Source of the DNA: Methylomonas sp. EFPC3
Lineage (GTDB): Bacteria > Pseudomonadota > Gammaproteobacteria > Methylococcales > Methylomonadaceae
NCBI RefSeq assembly: GCF_029643245.1
Contig: NZ_CP116398.1
Location: 1,178,001-1,242,000 of the forward strand
Direction: 5' to 3'
DNA length: 64,000 bases
The notes beneath the pieces were generated by a model. The model worked only from the letters and a program-made list of their open reading frames with translations. It searched no databases and was not told the DNA's origin. This document shows positions 1-9,858 of the stretch, in pieces; position 1 is the first letter of the stretch; each line of letters begins with the position of its first letter. The position numbers were made by a program, and so were the translations under genes.

Positions 1-6
1 CTCATT

Positions 7-435
7 ATGAAAACCAGCGCACGTAACCAATTTAGGGGCAAAGTCGAACAAGTGTTGATCGGCGCCGTCAATGCCGAGATATACCTGAGCTCGAAAGGCG
101 GCGCGACCATCGTCGCGTCGATTACCAAAGAGTCGGTGGCAACGCTCGGAATCGAAGTCGGGGTAGAAGCCATTGCTTTGGTGAAAGCCCCGCAGATCAT
201 CGTCGTCACTGATTTCGGCGGCTATAAAGTTTCCGCGCGTAACCAGCTGGCCGGAACCGTGGTGGCCGTCAAACCCGGCGCGGTCAATTCCGAGGTCGAC
301 ATCGAACTCGGCGGCGGCGAGGTCGTCGCGGCGACGGTGACTAACGACAGCGTCGAAACGCTAGGACTAACTGTAGGTCAACCGGCCACGGCGATATTCA
401 AGGCCGGCGCAGTTATTCTCGCCGTGCAAAGTTAA
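7..435 (+). CDS. Molybdate-binding di-Mop protein (molbindin)
   Basis: This 142-residue protein consists of two tandem Mop/TOBE-type domains, about residues 1-70 and 72-142. Each begins with the same SARNQ-plus-hydrophobic pattern (SARNQFRGKVEQV, SARNQLAGTVVAV) and contains a GAVN(S/A)E segment, as in di-domain molybdate-binding proteins. Family members are cytoplasmic and store or buffer molybdate. It sits 33 nt ahead of a ModC-like ATPase on the same strand, so a molybdate operon probably extends left of the window. The ATG at position 7 is the first possible start here and its ribosome-binding site would be outside the window. Confidence 0.9.
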   Translation: MKTSARNQFRGKVEQVLIGAVNAEIYLSSKGGATIVASITKESVATLGIEVGVEAIALVKAPQIIVVTDFGGYKVSARNQLAGTVVAVKPGAVNSEVDIELGGGEVVAATVTNDSVETLGLTVGQPATAIFKAGAVILAVQS

Positions 436-468
436 TCAAGTTCCGGCACTGTTCCGGCTGAGGCGATT

Positions 469-1644
469 ATGTTGTTGGACGTGAATGTAAAACTGCGGCG
501 CGGCCATTTCGAGTTGGCTACGCAGATGTCGATAGACGATGCCAGCGTCGGTTTGCTGGGCAAGTCCGGCGCCGGCAAAAGCACACTTCTCAACCTGATC
601 GCCGGCACCTTGCAACCGCAAAGCGGCTATATCAGCTTGAACGGCAAAATTTTGTACGACAGCAAGAAAGGCATTTTAATGCCGCGCGAGCAACGCCCGA
701 TCGGAGCGGTACTGCAAACGGATTGCGCCGACAGCACCGAAACGGTGCGCGATACCCTGCAGGCAACCTATTTTCGTACCTTAAAACAACGCCGTTTGTT
801 CAAACTCGATTACCTGATCGACCTGTTGGAGTTGGGCGGAATTCTGGATAATCCGCTGCAACTCCTATCCGGCGGCGAGCGGCAGCGGGTGGCATTGGCC
901 CGCTCCCTGTTTAAATCACCGAAATTGCTGCTGTTGGACGAAACTTTTGCGACGATTGGCAAGGCTTATCGGATGCAGTTGCTGCCGATACTGAAGCGAT
1001 TGTTGGACGAATTCGGCCTAACGGTGTTGTACGCCAGCCAGTCGGTCGCCGAAATCATCGAACTAACCGACCAACTGGTGGTGCTCGAACACGGCCAAGT
1101 CATGCGCAGCGGTTCGCTGCGCGACATCGCCAAACAACACGGTGCGTTGCGTTATCTAGGCATCCGCCAGATCGACAATATTCTACCGATCACCGTCCGC
1201 CACCACGACTTTCAGGGCGGTAGCAGTCTGGCCGACAGTGCCGGCGCCACGTTGGTATTGCCGCTCCGCCCGAACTTGGAGGTCGGCAGCCAAACCCAGA
1301 TATCTATCCGCGCTAACGATATTGCGCTTTCCCGCGCTTATATCGACGGGATTTCGATCCAGAACCAACTCAAAGGCCGCATCTGTGCCTTGATTCCGAA
1401 CGGCGAAAGCTTGATCGTACAAATCGATTGTGGCGGGACCCTGTTGGCGGAGATCACGCCGGGCGCCTGCGCGACCATGGCTTTGCGCGAAGGCGACGTT
1501 GTCTATTGCTTGATCAAAACCCACGCCATCGTCTATCTGGCCGAGCTGGACCATCTGCCCTACCAGCGCGTCATCAGCCATGGCGACGGCTACTTTTACA
1601 TGAGCCCGGCCGCCATCGAGCCATTAACGTTTCCCGCGAGTTAA
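469..1644 (+). CDS. modC: ModC-like molybdate ABC transporter ATPase with altered D-loop and H-switch
   Basis: This 391-residue ABC ATPase has a Walker A (GKSGAGKST, 31-39), a Q-loop Q83, a signature LSGGERQR (133-140) and a Walker B LLLLDE (153-158), then a C-terminal TOBE-type domain (about 285-365). That layout is typical of ModC, which powers molybdate uptake. GAGG lies 6 nt before the ATG. Two normally conserved motifs differ: the D-loop (usually SALD or AALD) reads ATIG at 161-164, and the switch histidine (usually VSH or VTH) is Gln191. The rest of the fold looks intact, so this is either a slow ATPase or a divergent or regulatory ModC. No modA or modB lies downstream; they could be to the left. 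Assignment to ModC rests on the TOBE domain and the Mop neighbour. Confidence 0.82.
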   Translation: MLLDVNVKLRRGHFELATQMSIDDASVGLLGKSGAGKSTLLNLIAGTLQPQSGYISLNGKILYDSKKGILMPREQRPIGAVLQTDCADSTETVRDTLQATYFRTLKQRRLFKLDYLIDLLELGGILDNPLQLLSGGERQRVALARSLFKSPKLLLLDETFATIGKAYRMQLLPILKRLLDEFGLTVLYASQSVAEIIELTDQLVVLEHGQVMRSGSLRDIAKQHGALRYLGIRQIDNILPITVRHHDFQGGSSLADSAGATLVLPLRPNLEVGSQTQISIRANDIALSRAYIDGISIQNQLKGRICALIPNGESLIVQIDCGGTLLAEITPGACATMALREGDVVYCLIKTHAIVYLAELDHLPYQRVISHGDGYFYMSPAAIEPLTFPAS

Positions 1645-1758
1645 CGTAAAAGCGGCGAACGGGTTCCAACCCGCCAGCGCATCTCTTCCCGCAAACCGAG
1701 GGGAAGGCTAACGGCTATCGGTTACAATCGACGCTTTTTAGCGACAAACGGCATAGAT

Positions 1759-3333
1759 ATGAGGCAGGCTTTTCGATCGCCATGGTGGCTGCCGGTGTTA
1801 TCCGGCATTTTCATCGGTACCAGCTACATCCCCTTCCCGCCTTGGGCTTCGTTGTTCTGTTTCGTCCCGCTGTGGCAATTCTGGCAAAGTCAGGACAGGC
1901 TGCGACCAGTCCTGCTAAGCGGGATATTGACCAGCTTTATCTATACGATGATCGGCTTCAACTGGGTGACATACACCCTGCACGAATTCGCCAACGTCAA
2001 TTGGCTGGTGGCCGCGATCGGTATGCTGATTTTCGCGGCGTTCGGCCATTTGTTCCTGCCGATCGCCGGCTTGGCCTGGTTCTACGTTCGCCGCAGCCTG
2101 GGCGCCAGTCGCGGGATATCGTTCGCTTTGATGGCGGTTCTGACCGCCTTGGCCGAATTTTACGTGCCGATGCTATTCAAATGGAATTTCGGGTATAGCT
2201 GGTATGGCGCCGGCTTGCCGCTCTACCAATGGGCGGAAATCGTCGGTTTCGCCGGTTTGAGCATGCTGACCGTACTCGCCAATTTGGCCGTGCTGTATGC
2301 CTGGCAGCATCGCGGGCAACGCGCAGGCAAAACCGCAGCCGTCGCGATCGTGCTCGGCTTTGCCGGGCTAAACGCCGGCGGACTATGGCTGAAAAACCGG
2401 TTGCCGGCCGCCGACGATGCATTGGACGTGCTGCTGGTGCAAGCCAACATCGGCAACCTGCAAAAACAGTCCATGGAACACGGCAAAGGCTATCGCGCGG
2501 AAATTTTGACCCAATATTTTCAGGCCACCGATGCCGGTTTGGCCGACAACCCGGACATCGACTTCGTGATGTGGTCGGAAACCGCCTTCCCTGCCCTGTT
2601 GGGCGGCGAATACAACCAATCGCAGTACGCCGATCTGTTACAACAGTTTGTGCGCAACCGGCAATTGGCTTTACTGACCGGGGCGTACGCGAAGGACGAG
2701 CACAATGCCATCACCAATTCCTTGTTTGTGATCGACGAAACCGGCACGGTCACCGAGCCGCACTACAGCAAAACCATCTTATTGGCTTTGGGCGAATACA
2801 TTCCGTTCGCAGACGTGTTTCCCTGGCTGAAAACCGCGTTGCCAATGGTCAGCCAATTCGGGCGCGGGCCGGGACCGACCTTGTTGCTGCGCTTGAACGG
2901 TTTCGATATGGGGCCGCAAGTCTGCTACGAAAGTCTATTCCCGGAATTTTCCAAGGGGCTGGCCGATCTGGGAGCGCAGTTCATCGTCAACGTCACCAAC
3001 GATTCCTGGTACGGCAGCTGGCAAGAGCCTTACCAACATTTATATATGACGCTGGCGCGCGGCGTGGAATTCAGGCGGCCGGTGCTGCGAGCCACCAACA
3101 CCGGCATATCCACAGTGTCGCTAGCCGATGGTACGGTGTTGCCGCTTTCGCCACTCGATACGAGCTGGGCCGGCAGCTATCATGTGCCGTTCTCGAAACA
3201 ACCGGCCAGCACGTTTTACCAACGCCATTTCCATCTGATGCCGGGCCTGTTATGGAGCGGACTGGTTCTGTTAGTAATAGCCGGCTTGCGCGGCAGAGTC
3301 GCAAAATCCCTAAAAAACCGTACCGAAACTTAA
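1759..3333 (+). CDS. lnt: Apolipoprotein N-acyltransferase
   Basis: Lnt transfers an acyl chain from phospholipid to the N-terminal cysteine of lipoproteins in the inner membrane, the last step of lipoprotein maturation. The 524-residue protein has several N-terminal membrane segments within about residues 10-205, then a periplasmic nitrilase domain. The catalytic triad is visible: Glu274 (WSETAFP), Lys338 (YSKTI) and Cys389 (VCYES), close to the E. coli positions. A last membrane helix lies at about 495-515. The length is typical. It is a single gene, with a 114-nt gap after modC and a convergent lysR gene downstream. Confidence 0.97.
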   Translation: MRQAFRSPWWLPVLSGIFIGTSYIPFPPWASLFCFVPLWQFWQSQDRLRPVLLSGILTSFIYTMIGFNWVTYTLHEFANVNWLVAAIGMLIFAAFGHLFLPIAGLAWFYVRRSLGASRGISFALMAVLTALAEFYVPMLFKWNFGYSWYGAGLPLYQWAEIVGFAGLSMLTVLANLAVLYAWQHRGQRAGKTAAVAIVLGFAGLNAGGLWLKNRLPAADDALDVLLVQANIGNLQKQSMEHGKGYRAEILTQYFQATDAGLADNPDIDFVMWSETAFPALLGGEYNQSQYADLLQQFVRNRQLALLTGAYAKDEHNAITNSLFVIDETGTVTEPHYSKTILLALGEYIPFADVFPWLKTALPMVSQFGRGPGPTLLLRLNGFDMGPQVCYESLFPEFSKGLADLGAQFIVNVTNDSWYGSWQEPYQHLYMTLARGVEFRRPVLRATNTGISTVSLADGTVLPLSPLDTSWAGSYHVPFSKQPASTFYQRHFHLMPGLLWSGLVLLVIAGLRGRVAKSLKNRTET

Positions 3334-3347
3334 CCGGCAGGCAAAAA

Positions 3348-3370
3348 AAATCCGGCTCTAAGCCGGATTT
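3348..3370 (-). terminator. Intrinsic terminator read on the minus strand
   Basis: A perfect 10-bp inverted repeat (AAATCCGGCT / AGCCGGATTT, 3-nt loop) is followed on the minus strand by a run of eight T. It lies about 130 nt past the lysR stop and should end transcription coming from lysR. On the plus strand only three T follow, so it would be weak for lnt. Confidence 0.65.
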
Positions 3371-3381
3371 GAGAGGAGGAA

Positions 3382-3410
3382 GTTATTGCACTGAACATCT
3401 CTGCAATAAC
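3382..3410 (+). terminator. Inverted repeat downstream of lnt, possible terminator
   Basis: A perfect 9-bp inverted repeat (GTTATTGCA / TGCAATAAC) with an 11-nt loop lies 49 nt after the lnt stop. A GCGCATTTTA stretch follows it, a poor U-tract. It could end or stabilise the lnt transcript. The stem is AT-rich, so the call is tentative. Confidence 0.35.
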
Positions 3411-3498
3411 GCGCATTTTATCAGCAACCCCTTATATTAGTAATGCGGCATATTGTCACGCGACAAGTTGCCACATTGTCCAAAAGTACAGATAAAGC

Positions 3499-4383
3499 CT
3501 ATTGCCCAAAATAAGCCAACAGAAAATTGATGAAAGTAGTCAACTTGGCCGGGTAGAACCTGCGCTGTAGATAAGTGGCGTAAATAGCCAATTCCGGCCG
3601 CCGGTATTCACGCAGAATTTCAACCAACTCCCCGTTTTGCAAATGCGGCGCGACCGATAAGCGCGGCGCCTGGACGATACCCATCCCCATGGCCGCCGCC
3701 TGGCACAAGGCCCGGCCGTTGTTGGAAGCCAGCATCCAATCGGATTTGATCCGTTTCAGCTCGCCGTTGACGTTGAACAACCAATAATCGCCGTGCGGGG
3801 TATCGACATAATGCAAGCATTGATGGCCGCTCAGCTCATCTATGGTTTGCGGACAGCCTTTTTCAGCCAGATAGCCGGGCGAGGCATAAGTCCCCAGTTC
3901 GGTTTCGGCGATCTTCCGCGCCACCACTCCCGGGTCCAGGGTGTCGGTGACGAGTAACGAGATATCGACGCTACCAACCCGCAAGTTGGGCGGCTTGTTA
4001 TCCAAGGACATCAGAATTTTGACTTCCGGATATTTTTTTAAGTAAGCCTCAATGGCCGGCACCATATACATGCCGCCGAAATCGATAGGCGCACTGATTT
4101 TGATGGTGCCTTTTACCCGCTCCCCCAACTGGGCCGTCGACGACTCCAGATCGGCCAAATCCTCCAGCAACTGTTTGCTGCGGTGGTAATAGGCCTCTCC
4201 GGCGCTGGTCAAACTCATGCTGCGGGTAGTGCGATGCAAGAGCACCACCCCCAACGAGGCCTCTAACTGGGCGATATATTTGCTGACCATCATCGTCGAC
4301 AGCTTCAGTTCTTTGGCAACCGCGGAAAACGTGCCCAATTCGACGATACGGCAGAACACCCGCATATTATTGAATTTATCCAT
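3499..4383 (-). CDS. LysR-family transcriptional regulator
   Basis: This 294-residue protein has the LysR layout: an N-terminal winged helix-turn-helix (about 1-60, with FSAVAKELKLSTMMVSKYIAQLE as the recognition region) and a periplasmic-binding-like effector domain (about 90-290). The HTH and the LHRTTR segment resemble the AaeR/DsdC-like branch with a short linker. It is divergent from the carbonic anhydrase gene across a 156-nt region holding a perfect palindrome 13 nt before its own ATG, which fits autoregulation. The effector cannot be read from the sequence. Confidence 0.9.
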   Translation of the reverse strand: MDKFNNMRVFCRIVELGTFSAVAKELKLSTMMVSKYIAQLEASLGVVLLHRTTRSMSLTSAGEAYYHRSKQLLEDLADLESSTAQLGERVKGTIKISAPIDFGGMYMVPAIEAYLKKYPEVKILMSLDNKPPNLRVGSVDISLLVTDTLDPGVVARKIAETELGTYASPGYLAEKGCPQTIDELSGHQCLHYVDTPHGDYWLFNVNGELKRIKSDWMLASNNGRALCQAAAMGMGIVQAPRLSVAPHLQNGELVEILREYRRPELAIYATYLQRRFYPAKLTTFINFLLAYFGQ

Positions 4384-4395
4384 CGCCGTGCTTTT

Positions 4396-4414
4396 TATAA
4401 ACCTGAGGTTTATA
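4396..4414. promoter_or_regulatory. Perfect palindrome, candidate LysR operator
   Basis: TATAAACC-TGA-GGTTTATA is an exact inverted repeat with 8-bp arms and a 3-nt centre. It lies 13 nt upstream of the lysR ATG in the divergent lysR / carbonic anhydrase intergenic region. LysR proteins usually bind dyads of about this size near their own promoter. A second TTTATAAA copy of the outer half follows at 4416-4423. Confidence 0.5.
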
Positions 4415-4539
4415 TTTTATAAACTTTTCTGCGTCTTTAAACCATATTCCGGCTTCGTTAAAATTTACCCCGGAGATAGTTGTTACACCGTCTGGTTCGG
4501 CAGTTTCGGCCAGACGTTTTTTCACCCACCGAGGTTTTT

Positions 4540-5118
4540 ATGAGCAAAATTCACAACGAAGTACTCCTAGCCAATCGCGAATACGCGTCCAGTTTCGATA
4601 AAGGCGGCCTGGCGATGCCGCCCGCCCGCCAATTCGCTATCCTGACCTGTATGGATGCCCGCCTGGACCCGGCCAAATACGCGGGTTTAGCCGAAGGCGA
4701 CGCCCACGTGATCCGCAACGCCGGCGGTCGCGCCAGCGACGACGCCATCCGCTCCCTGGTCATTTCCTATAAATTGCTCGGTACCAAGGAATGGTTCGTG
4801 ATTCACCATACCGATTGCGGCATGGAAACCTTTACCAACGACATCATGAGCGATTTGCTGGCCAGCAGCCTGAAAACCGCCAGCGTCGACGCCAGCGGCT
4901 GGCACGATAGCGGCGACGGCCCCGGCTCGACCGACGGTAAGTACATTAATTGGCTGACCATCAAGAACCAGGCCGACAGCGTGCTGGAAGACGTCAAACG
5001 TATCAAGGCCCACTCCCTGGTGCCGAGCGATATTCCGGTTTACGGCTACGTCTACGACGTCAAAACCGGACGATTGCTTGAAGTACCGGAAGCCACTGCC
5101 GCCGGCCAAGCCAGCTAA
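4540..5118 (+). CDS. Small beta-class carbonic anhydrase
   Basis: Beta-carbonic anhydrases interconvert CO2 and bicarbonate with a Cys/His/Cys-bound zinc. The 192-residue product shows the zinc and catalytic motifs: C37-x-D39-x-R41 (CMDAR) and H90-x-x-C93 (HTDC). The short length and the CMDARL...HHTDCGM pattern recall the compact mycobacterial Rv1284-type enzymes rather than the 220-residue Can type. The ATG at 4540 is chosen because GAGG precedes it by 5 nt and homology starts there; upstream in-frame starts are not needed. Divergent from a LysR regulator. Possible role: bicarbonate supply for anaplerotic carboxylation (inferred). Confidence 0.9.
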   Translation: MSKIHNEVLLANREYASSFDKGGLAMPPARQFAILTCMDARLDPAKYAGLAEGDAHVIRNAGGRASDDAIRSLVISYKLLGTKEWFVIHHTDCGMETFTNDIMSDLLASSLKTASVDASGWHDSGDGPGSTDGKYINWLTIKNQADSVLEDVKRIKAHSLVPSDIPVYGYVYDVKTGRLLEVPEATAAGQAS

Positions 5119-5142
5119 GATTTCCGATACGCTAAGCAATTG

Positions 5143-5171
5143 AAGATAGCAGTTATGCAACTGCTATCTTT
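5143..5171 (+). terminator. Hairpin terminator after the carbonic anhydrase gene
   Basis: A perfect 12-bp inverted repeat (AAGATAGCAGTT / AACTGCTATCTT) with a 4-nt loop begins 24 nt after the stop codon. The U-tract is short (CTTTC), so termination may be partial. Confidence 0.6.
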
Positions 5172-5727
5172 CACCGCATTTCTTGGTAAAGCCCGAGCCA
5201 AATCAGGCAGGCCGCGTCTGCTCTCATCAAAATATAAATGGCTGATCGCGTTCTTCAGCCGCCATTTGTCTGGAGTATTCTGCCAAGTGGGCACTCTTCC
5301 GCAGTCTTGGCCAGATCTCGGCTAGTCGCTTCCGTTTACGACTTCAGATCTTCTATGCGTTTGCCGTATTTCCAAGGCTTATCCAGATATTGTTCTAGCA
5401 TCCCCCTTTATTCTTCTGCGACCGCGCCAGAGAGAGGGTCAACCAAGATTCTACAAATTCGGTAAAAGGTAACCGGGCGCACCCGCTTCACCTGGCCGAG
5501 GCCGCTATTTTTTCAATAAGCCCTGCCGATCTCAGTCACCGCCGCATTGGCTTTCGTGAAAACTGGTAGCCGAGCCAATCCGCCAATCGCAGCCTACCGA
5601 GCTGCGCGGAACAATCAGACGATTCGGCACTCTTATCCGGGCTCGATTGTAAGATTTGGGCAATCTGGTAAGCTTCCTGAACAATCACACACTGGAAAGC
5701 GTGTTTCATTACACTAGGAGCGTTGCA
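5172..5727. other. Intergenic region without a recognisable gene
   Basis: Between the terminator and the PAS gene, about 550 nt hold only short overlapping open frames with no recognisable protein pattern on either strand. The only clear signal is the ribosome-binding site TAGGAG at 5713-5718 just before the next gene. It could be decayed sequence. I see no RNA gene or repeat. Confidence 0.5.
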
Positions 5728-6282
5728 ATGGCGGAATATCTGCACAAAATTAAAGGTCTGACCGAAAACATCATTGATTTCACGCCGGAAGAAATCAGCC
5801 AGATCACCCCGGATGAAATTCAACGGATTTTTTACGATCTGCAGATTCATCAGATCGAGTTGAAGATGCAGAATCAGGAATTGATTAGCGCTCAGGAAGA
5901 ACTCACCCGCTCACGAAACAACTACCACTATCTGTTCCACCAACTGCCGGTGGGTATCGTCATTGTGGGTGCGAACGGTTTTGTCGAGCAGGTTAACGAC
6001 ACGCTATTGGAATGGCTCGGTGTCTCGAAAGGTCAGCTGGTCAAAAAGCACTTGTCTTCGGTGATAGTCGATGAGGATAAGGTGTTGTTCAATTCGCGCT
6101 TCGACAGTTTTTTCAAGAACCCCGAAGGGAAATCAATTTCACTGAGCCTGAAAGCCAAAAAAAACATGCCGCTAAAAACCAAAATGTCGGGCAAGAAAAT
6201 TGGCGAAAACGAAACATCTGCACCTACGCATACTCCCGGGCAAGCTTTGATCATTACCGTAACGGATCTCGATGATCTGTAA
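5728..6282 (+). CDS. Stand-alone PAS-domain sensor protein
   Basis: This 184-residue protein has an N-terminal helical segment (IHQIELKMQNQELISAQEEL, about 50-70) leading into one PAS domain (about 75-183) and nothing else. It closely parallels the N-terminus of the PAS-GGDEF-EAL protein at 9859 (VHQMQLEMQNQTL, then a PAS with the same FNSRFDSFFKNPE / FNARYPAFFSKPE block), so the two are paralogous modules. It ends where the PAS ends, with no output domain, and so may act by protein-protein contact. The ATG at 5728 is chosen over an upstream in-frame start because TAGGAG lies 9 nt before it. Confidence 0.75.
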   Translation: MAEYLHKIKGLTENIIDFTPEEISQITPDEIQRIFYDLQIHQIELKMQNQELISAQEELTRSRNNYHYLFHQLPVGIVIVGANGFVEQVNDTLLEWLGVSKGQLVKKHLSSVIVDEDKVLFNSRFDSFFKNPEGKSISLSLKAKKNMPLKTKMSGKKIGENETSAPTHTPGQALIITVTDLDDL

Positions 6283-6573
6283 CGTCCGGTCCGACTTCCC
6301 TATTGAACCGGTCGGCAAACTCCGAATGTCTGCGAAAGCGGATTTGGTAACTAAGCCCACTGATAACGCCAAGTTGGGTTCCCGCGGTGTCGAAGACGGC
6401 TCCGGCATTCAATCAGATGCGGTTTTCGATGCTTGGGATATAGGCGAATTAACGGTATTTTGACGTGTAACAGTAATTTGGTTCATGGTTGAGACTGTCG
6501 AACGTGGCGAGTTTGACATGAACAATCTATCTACAATGTGTTCAATGCAGCCGAATAGACCCTCCGCGAACCG

Positions 6574-9500
6574 ATGAAAAAACTCGACAAAGAAAATGAC
6601 CAGCGATACGTAGTGGGTATCGGTGCCTCTGCCGGAGGTTTGGAAGCGATAGAAAGTTTCTTCAAAAAAATGCCGGCTGATACGGGGATGGCGTTTATTG
6701 TGGTTCAGCATCTATCGCCTGACTACAAAAGCTTGATGGTAGAACTACTATCCAAGCACACTCTCATGCCGGTGTTGCGAATCGAAGAAGGCATGAAAGT
6801 AGAGCCTAATCATGTCTACCTGATACCGCCACGTAAAAACCTGACGATTTTTCACGGCCATCTGCTGTTGAACAATCAGAACCATAGCAACGAACTTAAT
6901 TTGCCTATCGATATTTTCATGCGCTCATTGGCGGAAGATGTCGGTGAATTCGCGGTTGGCATCGTCCTTTCCGGTACCGGCAGCGACGGCACGCGCGGAA
7001 TTCGCGCCATCAAGGAACATGGTGGCATGGTCATGGTCCAGGATGAAGAAAGCGCCAAGTTCGACGGCATGCCTCGAAATGCGATTGCGACAGGCCTGGT
7101 CGACTTCATACTGCCGCCGGAAGACATGCCCAAACAGTTGATGGCATTCGTCAAGCATCCATACGCCTTTCAGGATGCCAGCATCAACTCCGAGGACAGC
7201 GATCTCACCCGCATATTTGCCCTGTTGCGCGACAAGCACAAAGTCGATTTCACGTTTTACAAGCCCAACACCATCGTCCGCCGTATCGAACGTCGTATTA
7301 CGATCAACCAATGTCGGGATCTCAAAGAATACCGCAACCTACTGGAAGAAAATCCCCAGGAAGTATCAACCTTATTTCAGGAATTGTTGATCGGTGTCAC
7401 CAGTTTCTTCCGCGACGACACGGTGTTTGAAGAGATTCGGAGTAAATGGCTGCCCCAGTTGGTGAAGTCGATCAGCAACAACGAAATCAGGGTATGGATT
7501 GCCGGCTGCTCCACCGGAGAGGAAGCCTATTCGCTGGCAATCATGCTCGCGGAATATCGGGAATATTCCGGCAATTTTTTCCGGATGAAATTATTTGCCA
7601 CCGATGTCGATGCCAAAGCCGTGGAGAAAGCCAGCTCCGGCCTGTATCCGGAGAGTATCGCCGCCGATATACCCTCGCATTTGCTGGTGAAATATTTTTC
7701 ACGCCGGGAAGACAGTTTTCAAATATCGCAATCCATCCGCGAGATGGTGGTGTTCGCCCAGCACAATCTGATTAAGGACCCGCCTTTTACCAACATTCAT
7801 TTATTGAGCTGTCGAAATTTATTGATTTATTTACAGCCCATCCTGCAAAGAAAGATACTTGAACTATTCAATTTTTCGTTGGTGAAAGACGGCCTGTTGA
7901 TGCTGGGCACCAGCGAATCGATTGGCGAGATGGTCGACTATTTCGACATGGTCAGCCCCAAAGGCAAGATTTACCGGGCTCGGGGCAAATACCGCAGCCT
8001 GGGTATTAGCAGTATCGATCCGACCCCGACACTGATAACGTCCTTCAGCAATACGTCGCCGCAATCCAGTCGTCACTTTGCCGGCCGTTATCAGGACGAC
8101 AAAATTCTGGAACGCTTTTTTAACGCGTTGACCAAAGATCTGCTGCCGTTCACCATGATCGTGAATGAGAACTTGGAGATATCGCATATCTTCGGCGATG
8201 CGCAGCGTTATCTGACCTACCCCAGCGGCAAATTGGTCACCGACATTACCAAACTGGTCAGCAAGGATTTGGCCATTCCGATCGCTACCGGCGTGCGAAA
8301 AGCCCTGAAAAGCGGGGAAAACATCAGCATGTCCAACATTAAACTGCGCGAAAAGGACAAGGCGCGGACCCTGAACATTCACATCAGGTTATTGCCCGGT
8401 CGCAAGAGCCAGGAAACCCTGATTGCGATTCTGATTTTCGAGGCCGATCATCACGCCACCCAGGACATCGGCTTCGTCGCCGATAATTTCGATATCAATC
8501 AGGACGCCGCGCAACGCATCAACGATCTGGAACAGGAACTGCAGCTCACCCGGGAAAACCTGCAAGCCACGGTGGAAGAACTGGAAACCTCCAACGAGGA
8601 ATTGCAAGCCACCAACGAAGAATTATTAGCCAGTAACGAAGAATTGCAGAGCACCAACGAGGAATTGCAATCGGTAAACGAAGAGCTGTATACCGTTAAC
8701 GCCGAACACCAGAGCAAAATCACCGAGTTGACCATTCTCAACAACGACCTCGATAACCTGTTCAATAGCACCAATATCGGCATCCTGTTTCTGGATGAGA
8801 ATCTGGATATCCGCCGCTTTACCCATAAACTGCAAAGCCTGTTTCATATTGTCGAAAACGACATAGGCCGGCCGTTCTTTCATTTGACTCATTCAATTCG
8901 CGACATCGATCTCGAGAATCTGATCAGTCAAGTGGTGGCAAAAAAGATCATTTTGGAATCGGAAGTGCAAAACCAGTCTGGCAATTGGTTCTTTATGCGG
9001 ATCATTCCCTACGCCGTTTCGGACCGGATCTATTCCGGGGTGATCCTGACGTTCGTCAATATCGATCTGCTGAAACAAACCCAGCAAAGTCTGCAACAAC
9101 GGGCCGAATTGGAAACCCAGCGTCTGGCTAGCTTTGTCAACTATTCGCAGGATGCGATTACCCTTATGGACGAATCCGGCAAATTTATTACCTGGAATCG
9201 TGGCGCGGAAATACTGTACGGTTGGAGCGAGCAAGAGGCACTGCAAATGCACTTCGAAAACCTGGTAACGCTGGACGAGCGGCCAAGAATGCGTCGGGTA
9301 TTCGAAAAACTCAAACAGGGCGAACAAGTTGCCCAATTCGACAGCAAGCGTGTAAATCGGAGAGGGGAAGTCATTGATGTTTCCGTATCTGCGACCTTGC
9401 TCTCTGCCCAAAACGATAGCGGACAAATCTTTGCGTTGACCGAACGGGATCTGAGAAGCCACTTGTTGATCGACAAACGCCATTGCATCAATTGCATTCA

Positions 9501-9840
9501 AAAGCTGGCTTCCATGCTGATGGATGTCAGTGAAGCCATCATTATCATCGATTTCGAGGGGCGTATCGTCGCCTGGAACAAGGGCGCGGAATCCCTGTAC
9601 GGATGGTCCCAATCCGAAGCGATGGGCATGAAGTTCGAGAGCTTGATTCCGACCAGTCTGCGCGACGAAGCGTTTAACATGTTTCAAAGCATCATTTCCG
9701 GCAAATCGAGCTATCAGGTTACCCAGATCCAACGCCTGACCAAACACAAACAAGTGCTGGACATCACTATGATCGCATCGGTGCTCGGCTACCAAAACGG
9801 CGATACCATGCTGGTGGTCACCACAGAAAAACCGGTTTAA
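6574..9840 (+). CDS. CheB-CheR-PAS fusion signalling protein
   Basis: This 1088-residue hybrid begins with a CheB-type methylesterase domain (about 10-195) keeping Ser19 (GASAGG), His46 (QHLSPD) and Asp138 (GTGSDGT). A CheR-type methyltransferase follows (about 210-475; [28 protein letters not shown]). Then come a poorly conserved linker domain, a long heptad coiled coil rich in ELQATNEEL repeats (about 645-720), and three PAS domains (about 725-830, 850-950, 980-1088). There is no receiver domain, kinase or cyclase, unlike many CheB/CheR fusions that continue into a histidine kinase. No chemotaxis receptor gene lies nearby, so a non-chemotaxis role in the same island as c-di-GMP proteins is likely (inference). 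Confidence 0.9.
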   Translation: MKKLDKENDQRYVVGIGASAGGLEAIESFFKKMPADTGMAFIVVQHLSPDYKSLMVELLSKHTLMPVLRIEEGMKVEPNHVYLIPPRKNLTIFHGHLLLNNQNHSNELNLPIDIFMRSLAEDVGEFAVGIVLSGTGSDGTRGIRAIKEHGGMVMVQDEESAKFDGMPRNAIATGLVDFILPPEDMPKQLMAFVKHPYAFQDASINSEDSDLTRIFALLRDKHKVDFTFYKPNTIVRRIERRITINQCRDLKEYRNLLEENPQEVSTLFQELLIGVTSFFRDDTVFEEIRSKWLPQLVKSISNNEIRVWIAGCSTGEEAYSLAIMLAEYREYSGNFFRMKLFATDVDAKAVEKASSGLYPESIAADIPSHLLVKYFSRREDSFQISQSIREMVVFAQHNLIKDPPFTNIHLLSCRNLLIYLQPILQRKILELFNFSLVKDGLLMLGTSESIGEMVDYFDMVSPKGKIYRARGKYRSLGISSIDPTPTLITSFSNTSPQSSRHFAGRYQDDKILERFFNALTKDLLPFTMIVNENLEISHIFGDAQRYLTYPSGKLVTDITKLVSKDLAIPIATGVRKALKSGENISMSNIKLREKDKARTLNIHIRLLPGRKSQETLIAILIFEADHHATQDIGFVADNFDINQDAAQRINDLEQELQLTRENLQATVEELETSNEELQATNEELLASNEELQSTNEELQSVNEELYTVNAEHQSKITELTILNNDLDNLFNSTNIGILFLDENLDIRRFTHKLQSLFHIVENDIGRPFFHLTHSIRDIDLENLISQVVAKKIILESEVQNQSGNWFFMRIIPYAVSDRIYSGVILTFVNIDLLKQTQQSLQQRAELETQRLASFVNYSQDAITLMDESGKFITWNRGAEILYGWSEQEALQMHFENLVTLDERPRMRRVFEKLKQGEQVAQFDSKRVNRRGEVIDVSVSATLLSAQNDSGQIFALTERDLRSHLLIDKRHCINCIQKLASMLMDVSEAIIIIDFEGRIVAWNKGAESLYGWSQSEAMGMKFESLIPTSLRDEAFNMFQSIISGKSSYQVTQIQRLTKHKQVLDITMIASVLGYQNGDTMLVVTTEKPV

Positions 9841-9858
9841 CACCGCTCGGAAATCGGA

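Noticed and set aside
2229-3440. 403-codon plus-strand frame overlapping lnt
   Set aside because: Arg-rich shadow frame of lnt with no domain pattern.
5172-5727. Small proteins in the gap before the PAS gene
   Set aside because: The open frames are short, overlap each other on both strands and show no protein-like pattern or ribosome-binding sites.
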